Shown: positions 27,301 through 35,690, counted from the first letter of the stretch. The stretch is 41,835 nt of DNA from an uncultured Lewinella sp. (GCA_913057785.1 CAJXPD010000061.1:1-41835), one strand, 5' to 3'. The notes: generated by a model from the sequence alone, not told the origin. Numbers and translations: made by a program.

Positions 27301-30180
27301 TTCCCACAAATAGACAATGCTATCTCCAGTAGCAGATCCATTACCTCCAACGGTAACGGTCTCGGCTAAACAATTAAAGACCCCATCTTGGCCGGCATCC
27401 GCGGCAGGTAATTCGGGTGAACGTACTACCACCGTATCAGAAACTACACAACCAGCTTCGTTGCTTACATCCAAAATATAAGTCCCTACACTGCTCGCAA
27501 AGAACTGCTGCACATCTCCTCCAGGCACATTTACCTTTAGTCCATTGGACACTTGGAACCAGCGATAAGTATGAGTAGCTGGATCCGAACCTCCACCGGA
27601 CAACAGAGCAAGATTCGTTTGGCAATTAAGTAATTGGTCGTCTCCCGCGTTTGCCACTGGTAATTCTCCTGCCACCGGTATTTCAATGGTAAACTCCTGA
27701 ATTAGGGCAGGGTTAGCCTGGTCAAACAATCGGAAGCTTACCGGCCCGGGAGGTAAGTTATCAGCTTCTAATGGTGTAAATTGTTGAGGTGTAGTGAGCC
27801 ATGTTGTACCTACGAAACCTTGTCCACCTTCGATTACTAGTGTGACAGCCCCGTCATTAGAGTTCGGGCAACTAGCAGGCGTAATCAAAGTATCAATGAT
27901 GATAAATTTATCGTTTATACAGATCTCTCCACCGGTGATGATCATACTACCATTTCCATTCACCGTTGTAACCGGTGGTGGTGGGTCTTCTACAACGCTA
28001 ACCGGATAACAATCGTTCGCCTCTCCGATCAGCGCAAAACAAAGCTCAAGCACAATAGTACTATCGGCTAGGGTCACGCCTCCACCTCCAGAATTCCAGT
28101 TCACATTGAGCAAACCGACATTGGAATTATCCGTAAAGTTGCCATCCACCAATCCTGTCCATGTACCTGGGTTATTGTATTCTACAAATTCCAAAGATGT
28201 TGGATCCCAATTGATGTCAAAGTTGGCAGAAGTGATGTCGGTAAAGGATACGACTTTCATCGCTACACAAGTGGTATCTGTTCGATCTCCTTCCACTTGA
28301 TCAAATACAACACCAAATCCTTCTGGGAATAAAGTACAGACCTCTGCTCCTGTCGCAGAAATGCCAATGTCCTCGCCATTTGAAGTAGAACTAATGGCTT
28401 CTGACACCAGTGGTAGTTCTACTACTTGCAAGTTATCGCACTCCCCAGGATCTCCCAACATCTTAAAACAGATCTCAAATAGCGCCGAACCATCTGGAAG
28501 CGAATGGGCCTGTGAAGGCTCCCAGTCAAAAAAGAGTGTTCCTGATTCTACACCAGCAAAGCCGCCAAAATCATCTGCTGTTGGCTCCGGGTAAGAGATA
28601 TTTCGTATTTCACCAAATTCCATGATGTTGAAATCCCAACTCAAGGAAAACTGGTAACCTAATATATCATTGAAATTCGACACAACCACCTCTACACAAG
28701 CTTGCTCATCACCAGCTTGCTGAAAGGGTGGTGCCGAGGCATCCATCAGATCCATTACCACACCAGGTGGCTGGACCACTTGAATTTCACAGTTACTTGG
28801 ATTGATTCCGATTGAACTGCCATTAACTCTCCCAATCCATGGTTCGCTGATCTTAAAGGGGCTGTTACCCCCTAAACCTACCACTTCAAAACAGACCTCA
28901 AATAGCTCACTACCACTGGCTACGTTCTGCGGCGGCAATGGGGATACATCCCAATCTACGCCTAAGATTCCATTGGCTACATTCTGTTCATTAAAGTCAT
29001 TAGTCGTCAGGCCACCAACAGTCGTATTTACGCCCGTATATTGTACAATGCTTGGGTTCCACTCCATCAAGAAGGCCATCTCTGTGACATTCTGGAAATT
29101 ATTTCCAGCGGTCACAGATACACAGAATTGATCGGTGATATTGACCTCTCCACCACAGTTGGCAATGATTTGCAAACCCGTAGGATCACAATCGCCAGTG
29201 GCCACTTCACCTTCTGTAGGATTAAAGAATAAGGTAAAGCCCTCTTGATCGTCATTGGTAAATTCGAAGGGGGTTGGTGTTTCGGCAAAAGTAATTAGCG
29301 CAGTTTCATCACAATCCGCCAGCACTCGGAAACATGCCTGAAAGAACAGGGTACCATCCGGAGCTGAGAAACCGGGTTCATTAGGAATTAAGAAAGACCA
29401 GGAAATACTTAAGGCACCAGGATTGGTTGTACCAAAGTTCCCCTGAGATAAGTTTTCTATATCATCACCGGGAATGACATTTACCAATTCCAAGAGCGTC
29501 TCATCCCAATTCACCGAGAACTGCGCACTTCTCAGTCCATCAAAACCATCCACTGTAAAGTCCACACAGACTAGATCATCGGTATTAGCGGTTTCTTTGG
29601 AAGCAGTAATGGTAAGTGGACGTACACAGGAGGAGAACAAGGCCGGATCATGAAACAGGCCGATATTTGCACAACCTGTGTTGACCCTAAGCACTTGAGG
29701 AGTGGGGGTTGCGGGTATAGAAATAGTGGTTCCCTGTCCATATTGCCCCAAAACCGTAAAGCATATTTGGAACAGTACTTCACCATCCGGTAAGGTGATG
29801 CCACTGGCATTTTGCGTGCCGCAGTTGGGCGCTTCATCATCCCAAGCTACTGTAACCTCTCCATTCTCTACTCTAGTAACATCGAAATCAGTAAGATCTA
29901 AGGAAGCAATATTCGCATTGAGATTCCTTATTTCTTGAAATTGCAACACGGAAGAATCCCACTCGACTAGAAATTCTGAAGTTAATATATCCGTGAAATC
30001 CCTTACGGTAACATCCATACAGAAGGTCTCTCCTTCACAGGGTGCATCACCGGCAGGCATTTGAAAAGTCATAGTAGGCTGTGCGATTGCACATAAGTGA
30101 AGCCCTAGACCTGCAACGAGGATCATAAATGATCTTCGCAAAAAACCCTTAATCCTTGGCTTGGAAAGCTGTGCATTCAT
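24301..30180 (-). CDS. Giant adhesin-like protein: five cohesin-like domains, ten Cys-paired Ig/PKD-like repeats, T9SS type B sorting domain
   Basis: About 1959 residues from the ATG at 30180. The frame stays open to a GTG at 30237, but the ATG places the signal peptide (FMILVAGLGLHLCAIAQ) normally and follows the same 13-nt sequence as the PorP gene start. The first roughly 740 residues hold five cohesin-like domains, each with a line such as FLVEWDSSVLQF, FSVNWDETLLEL, FLMEWNPSIVQY, FSLSWDFNIMEF or FDINWDPTSLEF. Ten Ig/PKD-like repeats follow, each opening with a Cys strand (LNCQTN, FNCLAE, LTCETT) and closing with GC(T/S). The C-terminus (ITPNGDGLNDAF, IFNRWGDIVY, LPSGTYYYIL) is the gliding-motility sorting domain recognised by T9SS. 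It is probably anchored at or released from the surface as an adhesin or scaffold. PorP/SprF is encoded directly upstream. Confidence 0.9.
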   Translation of the reverse strand: MNAQLSKPRIKGFLRRSFMILVAGLGLHLCAIAQPTMTFQMPAGDAPCEGETFCMDVTVRDFTDILTSEFLVEWDSSVLQFQEIRNLNANIASLDLTDFDVTRVENGEVTVAWDDEAPNCGTQNASGITLPDGEVLFQICFTVLGQYGQGTTISIPATPTPQVLRVNTGCANIGLFHDPALFSSCVRPLTITASKETANTDDLVCVDFTVDGFDGLRSAQFSVNWDETLLELVNVIPGDDIENLSQGNFGTTNPGALSISWSFLIPNEPGFSAPDGTLFFQACFRVLADCDETALITFAETPTPFEFTNDDQEGFTLFFNPTEGEVATGDCDPTGLQIIANCGGEVNITDQFCVSVTAGNNFQNVTEMAFLMEWNPSIVQYTGVNTTVGGLTTNDFNEQNVANGILGVDWDVSPLPPQNVASGSELFEVCFEVVGLGGNSPFKISEPWIGRVNGSSIGINPSNCEIQVVQPPGVVMDLMDASAPPFQQAGDEQACVEVVVSNFNDILGYQFSLSWDFNIMEFGEIRNISYPEPTADDFGGFAGVESGTLFFDWEPSQAHSLPDGSALFEICFKMLGDPGECDNLQVVELPLVSEAISSTSNGEDIGISATGAEVCTLFPEGFGVVFDQVEGDRTDTTCVAMKVVSFTDITSANFDINWDPTSLEFVEYNNPGTWTGLVDGNFTDNSNVGLLNVNWNSGGGGVTLADSTIVLELCFALIGEANDCYPVSVVEDPPPPVTTVNGNGSMIITGGEICINDKFIIIDTLITPASCPNSNDGAVTLVIEGGQGFVGTTWLTTPQQFTPLEADNLPPGPVSFRLFDQANPALIQEFTIEIPVAGELPVANAGDDQLLNCQTNLALLSGGGSDPATHTYRWFQVSNGLKVNVPGGDVQQFFASSVGTYILDVSNEAGCVVSDTVVVRSPELPAADAGQDGVFNCLAETVTVGGNGSATGDSIVYLWEPLDSGLVVPGEETLLNASVAGPGSYELTVTNTETGCSSTDTVQIMDERVFPIARVLPEEIELPCDGSTVTLDGSASVFDNENAGLVVTYRWEAGGEIQSTGLTLETNQLGTYTLIATETAGGCETSAIGVVIPNSEAPDVTVDDGGTLTCAVDTITLNAAIGPDDINFTFQWTALDGGEIVAGTEVGLNPQVVQPGRFVITATNTLNSCTANDTAFVLIDTIPPMAEAGPGFTLDCDNNVFTLDGTGSTTGDTVTYNWFFPDLATSIATDTLMVEISSPGVYYLEVTNTINGCSAVDSVQIDVEGIPPTPILTPEQFLTCETTVLTVEATVDPPGAYDIAWSIISAEGNIVGPTTATLSIDVDQPGTYQIQLTDQVTGCTSQNEVFVLFDVEEPTAEAGIAQTITCNDPAVTLDATGSSTGEPFTYEWASVVGRSDTLLAEANTPGTYLFTVTNTRNGCTAVDSVVVDIDTIAPVVNIATPELINCDRSCVTLDASGTMPNLNLTAAWTGPAGSNPNPADGLQTEVCTPGIYEVMITSNGNGCSSTGSIEVIADQTAPEIQFVQPEPFSCLIETMPVDASATGNPADFRSISWMSLNPDNTVTPTAGQLNVDVSGPGDYELTVILNNTGCPSTQIINVPADNAAPVANAGDDFSLECGETSSLDGNASSTGANFTYSWTTVEGSVSPTPATTIEPMISGEGVFQLLVTNTDNGCTATDEVTVTLQLPEAASAGNPQSVCGTEANLAANLPAGTTGQWTNLSVGSLSATDQATVTASGLADGENRFVWTLSAPGTCTNYSADTVTVTVETAPVANNDILEIGKDSRTESINLRANDNLTFVSGYTVTLLNDPELGVLESSTPEGDLTFRAFTGAAGETTIEYEICNTLCPDKCDTGLLTIFIEFDKEPEVANTITPNGDGLNDAFVFDKLLFGKPDQYPDNELIIFNRWGDIVYRAKPYLNDWQGQNDSGQDLPSGTYYYILRLDISNGDIIRGDITIVK

Positions 30181-30190
30181 GGGATATGAT
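30178..30190 (-). promoter_or_regulatory. Shared 13-nt translation-start sequence (adhesin copy)
   Basis: Second copy of ATCATATCCCATG, ending in the chosen ATG of the giant T9SS protein. Identity with the PorP copy stops just upstream, so it is not part of a longer recent duplication. Confidence 0.5.
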
Positions 30191-30294
30191 ATTATTTCTT
30201 CTAAGGTTAAAATACAATACAGGGGAATCCTCCTCACATGAGGATGTCCGTCATTTACGATTCAGAATAAAACAAATTTGCAACGGCTCCATCA

Positions 30295-31239
30295 CTAGTT
30301 ATCAAACGAAAAGGTCAAATTGATCTCGTGAGTGGAACCAAAGTATGGGCCTCCTGAAGTAAAAGAGTAGTCAAAACCATAACCGAAGCGGATGGTATTA
30401 TCAAAGCCGGCATTCTCTCCTAAAGTCACCCCTGTCTCCAGATGGATGGCTTTAGCCGTAGAACCACCAGCACCAATCCACAAAGCGCTTGGCAATTGAT
30501 AGCGCAAATTAAAATCTGCGTTAATGGGAGCTCCTGGCGTGTACTTCAACCAAAGTGAAGGCTCCAAGAAGCTATCATCATTCAGGAATTTATAAAAACC
30601 TAATTGGCCATAAAAGTGCTGGACTCTTTGCACTTCAAAGTTGCCGAGCTCGTCCTGAAAACTCAGATTGAGACCGAAAACTTGCGGCACCGAGACGCCG
30701 GCATAGAAGTAATCGCCATCATAGGTAGAAGAGTAGAAGAAAACCCCAAGTCCTACGTCCGGATAGATCTGATTTTGATCTTGGCTTCCAATAGCGTCAC
30801 CGGGATCTCGCAGTTTGATCTTATCAGCATCAATTCGATATTGCACAATACCTGCTGACAATGCAAATGCTAATCCGCTGTACTCCGGATCGCTTCCAAT
30901 CACCCCTCCAATCTTTCCGTACATACCAGTAAAACCAGTGGGACCAGTCTGGTCGTTGAACAAATGTGCCCCTGCAGTAAGGGTCACGCCGGTCCAATCG
31001 GTATTGATGTAATTCACGCGTACAGTCTGTGTTCTGGGGCCGTTGGGAATACCTACCCACTGGGAACGGTATGAAGCACCAAAACTCAAATTGTGTCCAT
31101 AAGCCAGAAAATCCGCCTCCATTGCTGCAGGATTAATGATACTGGCATTCTCTCGGTATTGCGTGAAAAGGGAAAGCTGCTGTGCCTGAAGGGCAAACGG
31201 GAACAATAGTAAAATCGGTAGTAATCGAATTACAGTCAT
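30295..31239 (-). CDS. PorP/SprF-family type IX secretion outer-membrane protein
   Basis: A 314-residue outer-membrane barrel from the ATG at 31239. Signal peptide is MTVIRLLPILLLFPFALQAQQ. The mature start LSLFTQYRENASIINPAAM and features such as YRSQWVGIPNGPRTQTV, FNDQTGPTGF, GVSVPQVFGLN and FGYGFDYSF are the pattern of the PorP/SprF family. These proteins are needed for secretion or surface attachment of particular T9SS type B cargo; in Flavobacterium johnsoniae SprF serves the adhesin SprB. Here the giant cargo-like gene follows 114 bp downstream, so they are very likely partners. The intergenic stretch contains a small hairpin (ATCCTC 30227-30232, GAGGAT 30240-30245). Confidence 0.93.
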   Translation of the reverse strand: MTVIRLLPILLLFPFALQAQQLSLFTQYRENASIINPAAMEADFLAYGHNLSFGASYRSQWVGIPNGPRTQTVRVNYINTDWTGVTLTAGAHLFNDQTGPTGFTGMYGKIGGVIGSDPEYSGLAFALSAGIVQYRIDADKIKLRDPGDAIGSQDQNQIYPDVGLGVFFYSSTYDGDYFYAGVSVPQVFGLNLSFQDELGNFEVQRVQHFYGQLGFYKFLNDDSFLEPSLWLKYTPGAPINADFNLRYQLPSALWIGAGGSTAKAIHLETGVTLGENAGFDNTIRFGYGFDYSFTSGGPYFGSTHEINLTFSFDN

Positions 31240-31249
31240 GGGATATGAT
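31237..31249 (-). promoter_or_regulatory. Shared 13-nt translation-start sequence (PorP copy)
   Basis: ATCATATCCCATG on the minus strand ends in the start codon of the PorP/SprF gene. The identical 13 bases end in the start codon of the giant adhesin gene at 30190-30178. It has no purine-rich Shine-Dalgarno, as is usual in Bacteroidota. The match fixes both start codons and may set equal translation. Confidence 0.5.
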
Positions 31250-31260
31250 TTTAAGCTGCG

Positions 31261-31294
31261 CAAAATTAGTAAAATTTGGCGCGGAAAATTAAAA
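31261..31294 (-). promoter_or_regulatory. Candidate promoter of the PorP/SprF-adhesin operon
   Basis: The minus strand reads TAATTTTG at 31268-31261, an exact TAnnTTTG box, with a poor -33 element (TTTT, 31294-31291, 22 bp away). The predicted transcript would start about 15 nt before the ATG at 31239. Confidence 0.45.
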
Positions 31295-31761
31295 TCCTGG
31301 CCAATTCATTTAGCAATAGAATTGCAAAAATCAACCATTCAATAAATGAGATCGTCGTATTTGTAAAACGTATTCAAAGCCTTTTCGTGGAAAAAAGAAA
31401 CCTCCGGGAACGTATAAATAAGCCGGAAGAAAAGAGTAGAATGAATCTGGGTAGTCACCGGTTATTTCTCGTTTACCTGGAGTTGCTATTTATCGCCGGT
31501 CGGATCATAACTAGGGATAGACTACACTTTTGATTTTGAGGTATACCAATATACTGTTGGCGATTTTCTAAAAACACATATCCAGTGCACTTGCGTACAC
31601 TGGATTTTTAAAACGGTTTCAAAGTTAGTGCTTTGATTTGGTTTGCAAGCTAAGATCGCTCTAGATTTTTCCACAGACGCCTGTTAAATTTAGCGAAAGG
31701 TAGCTCTTCGCTAGCATCTGGAAGGTTTCTACGGGTAAGCGAAATTCGAGTCTGTTCGCCT
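31264..31761. other. Non-coding gap between PorP operon promoter and permease stop
   Basis: About 500 bp with no frame I trust; an 85-codon open frame at 31276-31533 opens with TTG and has no recognisable features. The gap holds a hairpin terminator at 31580-31610 and two hairpins sharing the arms GCGAA/TTCGC near the permease stop (31691-31713 and 31739-31759). Confidence 0.5.
31580..31610. terminator. Hairpin terminator, probably serving the permease gene; better U-tract on plus strand
   Basis: ATCCAGTG (31580-31587) pairs with CACTGGAT (31598-31605), plus two inner pairs past a mismatch and a TTGC loop. The plus strand continues TTTTTA directly; the minus strand continues with ATGTGTTTTT a few bases later. 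The nearest gene ending toward it is the minus-strand permease (stop 31762), while no plus-strand gene is seen upstream. Confidence 0.6.
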
Positions 31762-33015
31762 TTACTGTTGGCGCATTGCATTCACCGGGTCCATTCTGGC
31801 TGCTTGCAAGGCAGGAATAAAACCAGAGAAAACACCGATGAAAACGGAAATACCAACTCCTAAAAATATGTTGCCTAGGTCGATATATAATTCAAAACCT
31901 ATCGCGTTGGTCAAAATCTGCATAATGGAGTATACCAAGAGTAATCCAATGGCTCCCCCAAGTAGACAAAGGATAATTGCTTCGATCAGAAACTCCAGCA
32001 AAACCATAAAGCTCTTGGCACCCAGTGCCTTTTTCACGCCTATAATATTAGTACGCTCCTTTACAGAAACGAACATGATATTGGACACACTCACAGCTCC
32101 TACTAGGATAGCGAAAATACCGATCACAATACCCAGCATATTTAAGACGAAAAAGAAGTTGTCAAAAAAGCTGGCTACCATAGAAAGTTCATTAAGGGAG
32201 AAGTCATCATCCTGCAAAGGTTTAAGACGGCGGTGGCCTCGAAGTATTCCCGTGACCTCATCCTTGACATTTTCCAAAGGCACGCCATCTGCAGCCTTAA
32301 TAGTTACACTGGTATCAAAAATGTATCGAGCCTTGAGATTGGCAAGGCTACGTCCATTATTATAAGTAACAATAATAGTATCGTCAAAATCCAAAGGATT
32401 TATTAGATCATCACCGGCCTTTTCGATTACCCCAATAACCTCGTATTTTTTTCCCTGTATCTTTACCACCCTTCCAATTGGGTCTAATTCGGAGAAAAGC
32501 TCCTCCGCTACTTTGAAACCTAAGACCACTTTGTTGGATCCATAGAAATATTCTGCCGGTGAGAAGTATCGTCCCTGTTCAAATTCTAGCCGAAACATCT
32601 CATCAAACTCTTGAGATGCCGCAATAAGCACGGTCCGTTCCACACTACTGGATTTAAACTTCACCGTCCTAAAGCCCACCGCAGCATGATAGGATGTCAA
32701 TTGAACCGTTTTTGCTCTATCACTGATTGCCTCATAGTCAGCATAATCCGGATTAGGGCGCTTGATATAATCCCACCAAGAATCCGAAATATCACGCCAT
32801 GGCCATTTTTTCACATAAACTACATCATTGCCCAACTTTTCCAAGCTCCCCCTAACATTATCCTCCAAGGAATCTACCGCAGACAATACACCTATTATAC
32901 AGAAGATACCGATTGATATACCTAGCAAGGAAAGAAATGTCCTGAGTTTGTTCCCAGCTAATTGCTGAAAAGCCTGCAGTATACTCTCGCGGATGATCTT
33001 TAAAATCGTTCTCAT
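31762..33015 (-). CDS. MacB/FtsX-type ABC transporter permease
   Basis: A 417-residue inner-membrane permease from the ATG at 33015; the open frame extends to 33081 but the added residues look non-native. The N-terminus (ESILQAFQQLAGNKLRTFLSLLGISIGIFCIIGVLSAVDSL) has the first membrane helix and the typical NKLRTFLSLLGI signature. A periplasmic MacB-type domain spans about residues 48-270. Three C-terminal helices form the FtsX domain, with SNIMFVSVKERTNIIGVKKALGA and a closing IPALQAARMDPVNAMR. Proteins of this kind move lipoproteins, peptides or drugs, or act as signal-coupled complexes. The ATPase partner is not encoded next to it. The gene is divergent from queA. Confidence 0.92.
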   Translation of the reverse strand: MRTILKIIRESILQAFQQLAGNKLRTFLSLLGISIGIFCIIGVLSAVDSLEDNVRGSLEKLGNDVVYVKKWPWRDISDSWWDYIKRPNPDYADYEAISDRAKTVQLTSYHAAVGFRTVKFKSSSVERTVLIAASQEFDEMFRLEFEQGRYFSPAEYFYGSNKVVLGFKVAEELFSELDPIGRVVKIQGKKYEVIGVIEKAGDDLINPLDFDDTIIVTYNNGRSLANLKARYIFDTSVTIKAADGVPLENVKDEVTGILRGHRRLKPLQDDDFSLNELSMVASFFDNFFFVLNMLGIVIGIFAILVGAVSVSNIMFVSVKERTNIIGVKKALGAKSFMVLLEFLIEAIILCLLGGAIGLLLVYSIMQILTNAIGFELYIDLGNIFLGVGISVFIGVFSGFIPALQAARMDPVNAMRQQ

Positions 33016-33050
33016 AAAATAAGGGTGATATTGAAAAACTTTAGTCGGAT

Positions 33051-33076
33051 GGAATACGTTGAAAATTGTGTATTCC
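33051..33076. repeat. Inverted repeat in the queA-permease divergent region
   Basis: GGAATAC (33051-33057) and GTATTCC (33070-33076) form a perfect 7-bp inverted repeat with a 12-bp spacer, 36 bp upstream of the permease start. The centre-to-centre distance is close to two helical turns, which fits a dimeric regulator site; a leader hairpin is the alternative. Confidence 0.35.
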
Positions 33077-33194
33077 GGCACACGCTAATGTAACAGTAGG
33101 ATTTTGGGGGAAGTAATCCTTTCGATAAATAATCACATTTTATCTGCCAATGACTCAATTATGGAGTCTATCAGGGATTAAGATTCCTTGTCCC

Positions 33195-33224
33195 TTCGAA
33201 TTCCTACCAATATTATTATCTTTG
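33195..33224 (+). promoter_or_regulatory. Candidate promoter of queA
   Basis: TATCTTTG at 33217-33224 matches the Bacteroidota -7 box exactly. The best -33 candidate is TTCG (33195-33198) at 18 bp, which is weak. The predicted leader before the ATG at 33252 is about 20 nt. Confidence 0.45.
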
Positions 33225-33251
33225 CCGACAATTTTTTCGAAAACATTTATA

Positions 33252-34316
33252 ATGAGGACAAAGCTGTCACACTTTGGGTTCGACTTACCCAAAAACCTAA
33301 TCGCGCAAGAACCTACCGAAGTTAGAGATGAATCCCGACTAATGGTTCTCCACCGGGATACGGGGAAAATTGAGCATAAGATCTTCAAAGATATATTGCA
33401 TTATTTCGATGAAGGTGATGTAATGATCTTCAATAACACCAAGGTGTTTCCTGCTCGACTATACGGAAGAAAAGAAAAGACCGGGGCGAAAATTGAAGTG
33501 TTCTTGCTAAGAGAACTCAACAATGAAGCCCGACTTTGGGATGTGCTAGTGGATCCTGCTCGTAAAATCAGAGTGGGTAATAAGCTTTACTTCAGCGATG
33601 AAAATGACCATGATGTGTTAGTAGCTGAGGTAGTTGATAATACCACTTCGCGAGGACGGACCATTCGTTTCTTGTATGATGGAACTGATGAGGAATTTCA
33701 AAAGGAATTAAATTTCTTGGGGAATACCCCACTACCTAAATATATAGATCGTCCAGTGTCACCGCTGGACAAAGAGCGTTACCAAACAGTGTATGCAAAA
33801 GAAATTGGGGCCGTCGCGGCTCCAACTGCTGGTTTACACTACAGTCGAGAATTATTGAAGCGACTAGAGATCAAGGGAATTGACTTTGCAGAGTTGACTT
33901 TGCACGTTGGCTTAGGTACTTTCCGCAGCATTGATGTAGAGGATTTGTCGAAGCACAAAATGGATGCCGAATACTTCCGGGTGCTGGAAGAATCAGTACG
34001 CACGGTGAACAGAGCAACTGAAACCAAGCATAAAGTATGTGCAGTAGGTACCACCTCTATGAGAGCTATAGAATCTGCCGTTTCTGCCGAAGGTATGCTC
34101 AAGCAAGCGGAAGGATGGACGAATAAATTCATCTATCCACCCTACGAATTCCACATTGCTGACGCCATGGTTACTAATTTCCATTTACCCAAATCCAGTT
34201 TGCTGATTATGATCTGTGCTTTTGGTGGATTTGATTTTGTAATGGAGGCTTACCAACAGGCCATCAAAGAGGGATATCGTTTCTTCAGTTATGGTGACGC
34301 CATGTTGATTCTGTAG
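33252..34316 (+). CDS. queA: S-adenosylmethionine:tRNA ribosyltransferase-isomerase
   Basis: A 354-residue cytosolic enzyme that transfers the ribosyl part of S-adenosylmethionine to preQ1 in tRNA, giving epoxyqueuosine. Conserved text covers the whole length: [90 protein letters not shown] and FFSYGDAML. The ATG at 33252 is chosen because the family starts at [13 protein letters not shown]; the open frame reaches back to 33150 but the added 34 residues are unlike the family. No other queuosine genes lie in this window. A strong terminator follows. Confidence 0.97.
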   Translation: MRTKLSHFGFDLPKNLIAQEPTEVRDESRLMVLHRDTGKIEHKIFKDILHYFDEGDVMIFNNTKVFPARLYGRKEKTGAKIEVFLLRELNNEARLWDVLVDPARKIRVGNKLYFSDENDHDVLVAEVVDNTTSRGRTIRFLYDGTDEEFQKELNFLGNTPLPKYIDRPVSPLDKERYQTVYAKEIGAVAAPTAGLHYSRELLKRLEIKGIDFAELTLHVGLGTFRSIDVEDLSKHKMDAEYFRVLEESVRTVNRATETKHKVCAVGTTSMRAIESAVSAEGMLKQAEGWTNKFIYPPYEFHIADAMVTNFHLPKSSLLIMICAFGGFDFVMEAYQQAIKEGYRFFSYGDAMLIL

Positions 34317-34348
34317 GTCTTTTTCAGTCCTTACATAATAAACGTTGA

Positions 34349-34396
34349 AAAGAAAGCGTATCTTAAATTTAGAAGATACGCTTTCTTTGTTTTTAC
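34349..34396 (+). terminator. Strong rho-independent terminator of queA
   Basis: AAAGAAAGCGTATCTT (34349-34364) and AAGATACGCTTTCTTT (34373-34388) form a perfect 16-bp stem with an 8-nt loop, followed by GTTTTTAC. The element starts 33 bp after the queA stop. Confidence 0.92.
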
Positions 34397-34508
34397 AAAG
34401 CTGCTGTCTATCTAGTACTGATATCCCAATAACAGCTTAATATCCATAGCTCGAAGCACAGCCTAATGCCTAGGCCAGCTAAAGCAAGCAGAAAATTCTG
34501 ATAGACTC

Positions 34509-35690
34509 ATGAAATTGCGACTCCTTTTACTATTGTTCTGTTTTACTACGCTGCTGGGTAAAGGGTATACCTCTACCGCCCAAACCCTTTCTCTTTCCAT
34601 TGAGTATTTTTCAGAGCGAATAGATCTCCAATACCACAGCTCGATGTTAATCCCTCAGCAAGTCAGTATCTCGGAGAAAAGTATGGTCAGCTTTTACAAG
34701 AGTTTGGAAAAAACCAATTACCAAGTCTTTATAGAGTCGATCCAGCAGAAGAAGGAGCAGTTTAATTTGAATGACTGGCTCACCTATACCCTTCTGAATG
34801 AAGCCTTGAGCTCCATTTTTGATCAAAGGCAGCTTACAAGAAAAAAACTTACGACCTGGTTTCTGCTTTCCAAACTGGGTTTTGATACCCGCTTAACCTA
34901 CTTGGATCGAGAAGTGAACATCTATGCCTACTCCCGAGATGAGGTATTTGAAGTGCCCATGATTGAAGATAAGGGGAGAAAGTTCGTGAATTTGACGGGC
35001 ATACGCGAGAAGGTCAAGATGAACAAGCCTTTGTACTTGCTCAACTTTAGCCCAAACCCGAAAGGAACTTCTTTTTCTTTCTATCTGAACGAATTGCCCG
35101 AATTGAGCCCGGAGCTAGTGGAGCAGAAATATCTATTCCCATATAGAGATAGCGTATACCAGTTAATCATCAAAGCTGACAAAACGATCCGCGACATCAT
35201 GCTCGCCTACCCTATTTTTGCCGAAGATAAATACCTGGAAGTACCCTTTTCCAAGGCCCTTTCCAATTCTCTACTACCGCAGTTAGAACAACTTCTAGTC
35301 GATCGATCTGAAAAGGAAAAATTGGAACTTTTGGCCGCCTTTACCCGTTCTTCCTTTGACTACCGTGAAGACAAGAAAGTATTTGGAAAAAGTAAGCCGA
35401 TGATTGCGGACGAACTCTTCCATTATCCTTACTCTGATTGCGAGGATCGCTCGGCCTTGTATTACAGCTTGGTCAAGCAACTGGTGGACCTTCCAATGGT
35501 CATTGTAGCCTTCTCAGATCACCTTACAGTAGGGGTAGCCACACAAGAGCTCAAGGGGACCGCCATATCCTACAGAGGCAAAAAATATTACATCTGTGAC
35601 CCAACCGGGCCTGCCAATTCGTCAGTAGTGGGAGAATTTCCACAGGGGTATGAGCGAAAGTCATTTCATATTATTGGCAGCTATAAGTAA
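34509..35690 (+). CDS. Secreted protein with C-terminal transglutaminase-like (cysteine protease fold) domain
   Basis: A 393-residue exported protein. Signal peptide is about residues 1-25 (LRLLLLLFCFTTLLGKGYTSTAQ), with no lipobox. The last hundred residues carry a Cys-His-Asp set in the order of transglutaminase-like proteins: Cys311 in YPYSDCEDRSAL, His338 in FSDHLTVGV and Asp364 in YICDPTGPA. Such domains act as peptidases, amidases or cross-linkers. The N-terminal about 280 residues are not recognised. It stands alone between two terminators, so context gives no partner. An inactive scaffold is possible, but all three residues are present. Confidence 0.75.
   Translation: MKLRLLLLLFCFTTLLGKGYTSTAQTLSLSIEYFSERIDLQYHSSMLIPQQVSISEKSMVSFYKSLEKTNYQVFIESIQQKKEQFNLNDWLTYTLLNEALSSIFDQRQLTRKKLTTWFLLSKLGFDTRLTYLDREVNIYAYSRDEVFEVPMIEDKGRKFVNLTGIREKVKMNKPLYLLNFSPNPKGTSFSFYLNELPELSPELVEQKYLFPYRDSVYQLIIKADKTIRDIMLAYPIFAEDKYLEVPFSKALSNSLLPQLEQLLVDRSEKEKLELLAAFTRSSFDYREDKKVFGKSKPMIADELFHYPYSDCEDRSALYYSLVKQLVDLPMVIVAFSDHLTVGVATQELKGTAISYRGKKYYICDPTGPANSSVVGEFPQGYERKSFHIIGSYK

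Noticed and set aside
31276..31533. 85-codon plus-strand open frame upstream of a hairpin with T-run
   Set aside because: It opens with TTG, has no recognisable domain or native-looking N-terminus, and overlaps the promoter of the PorP gene. The following hairpin is better explained by the permease gene.
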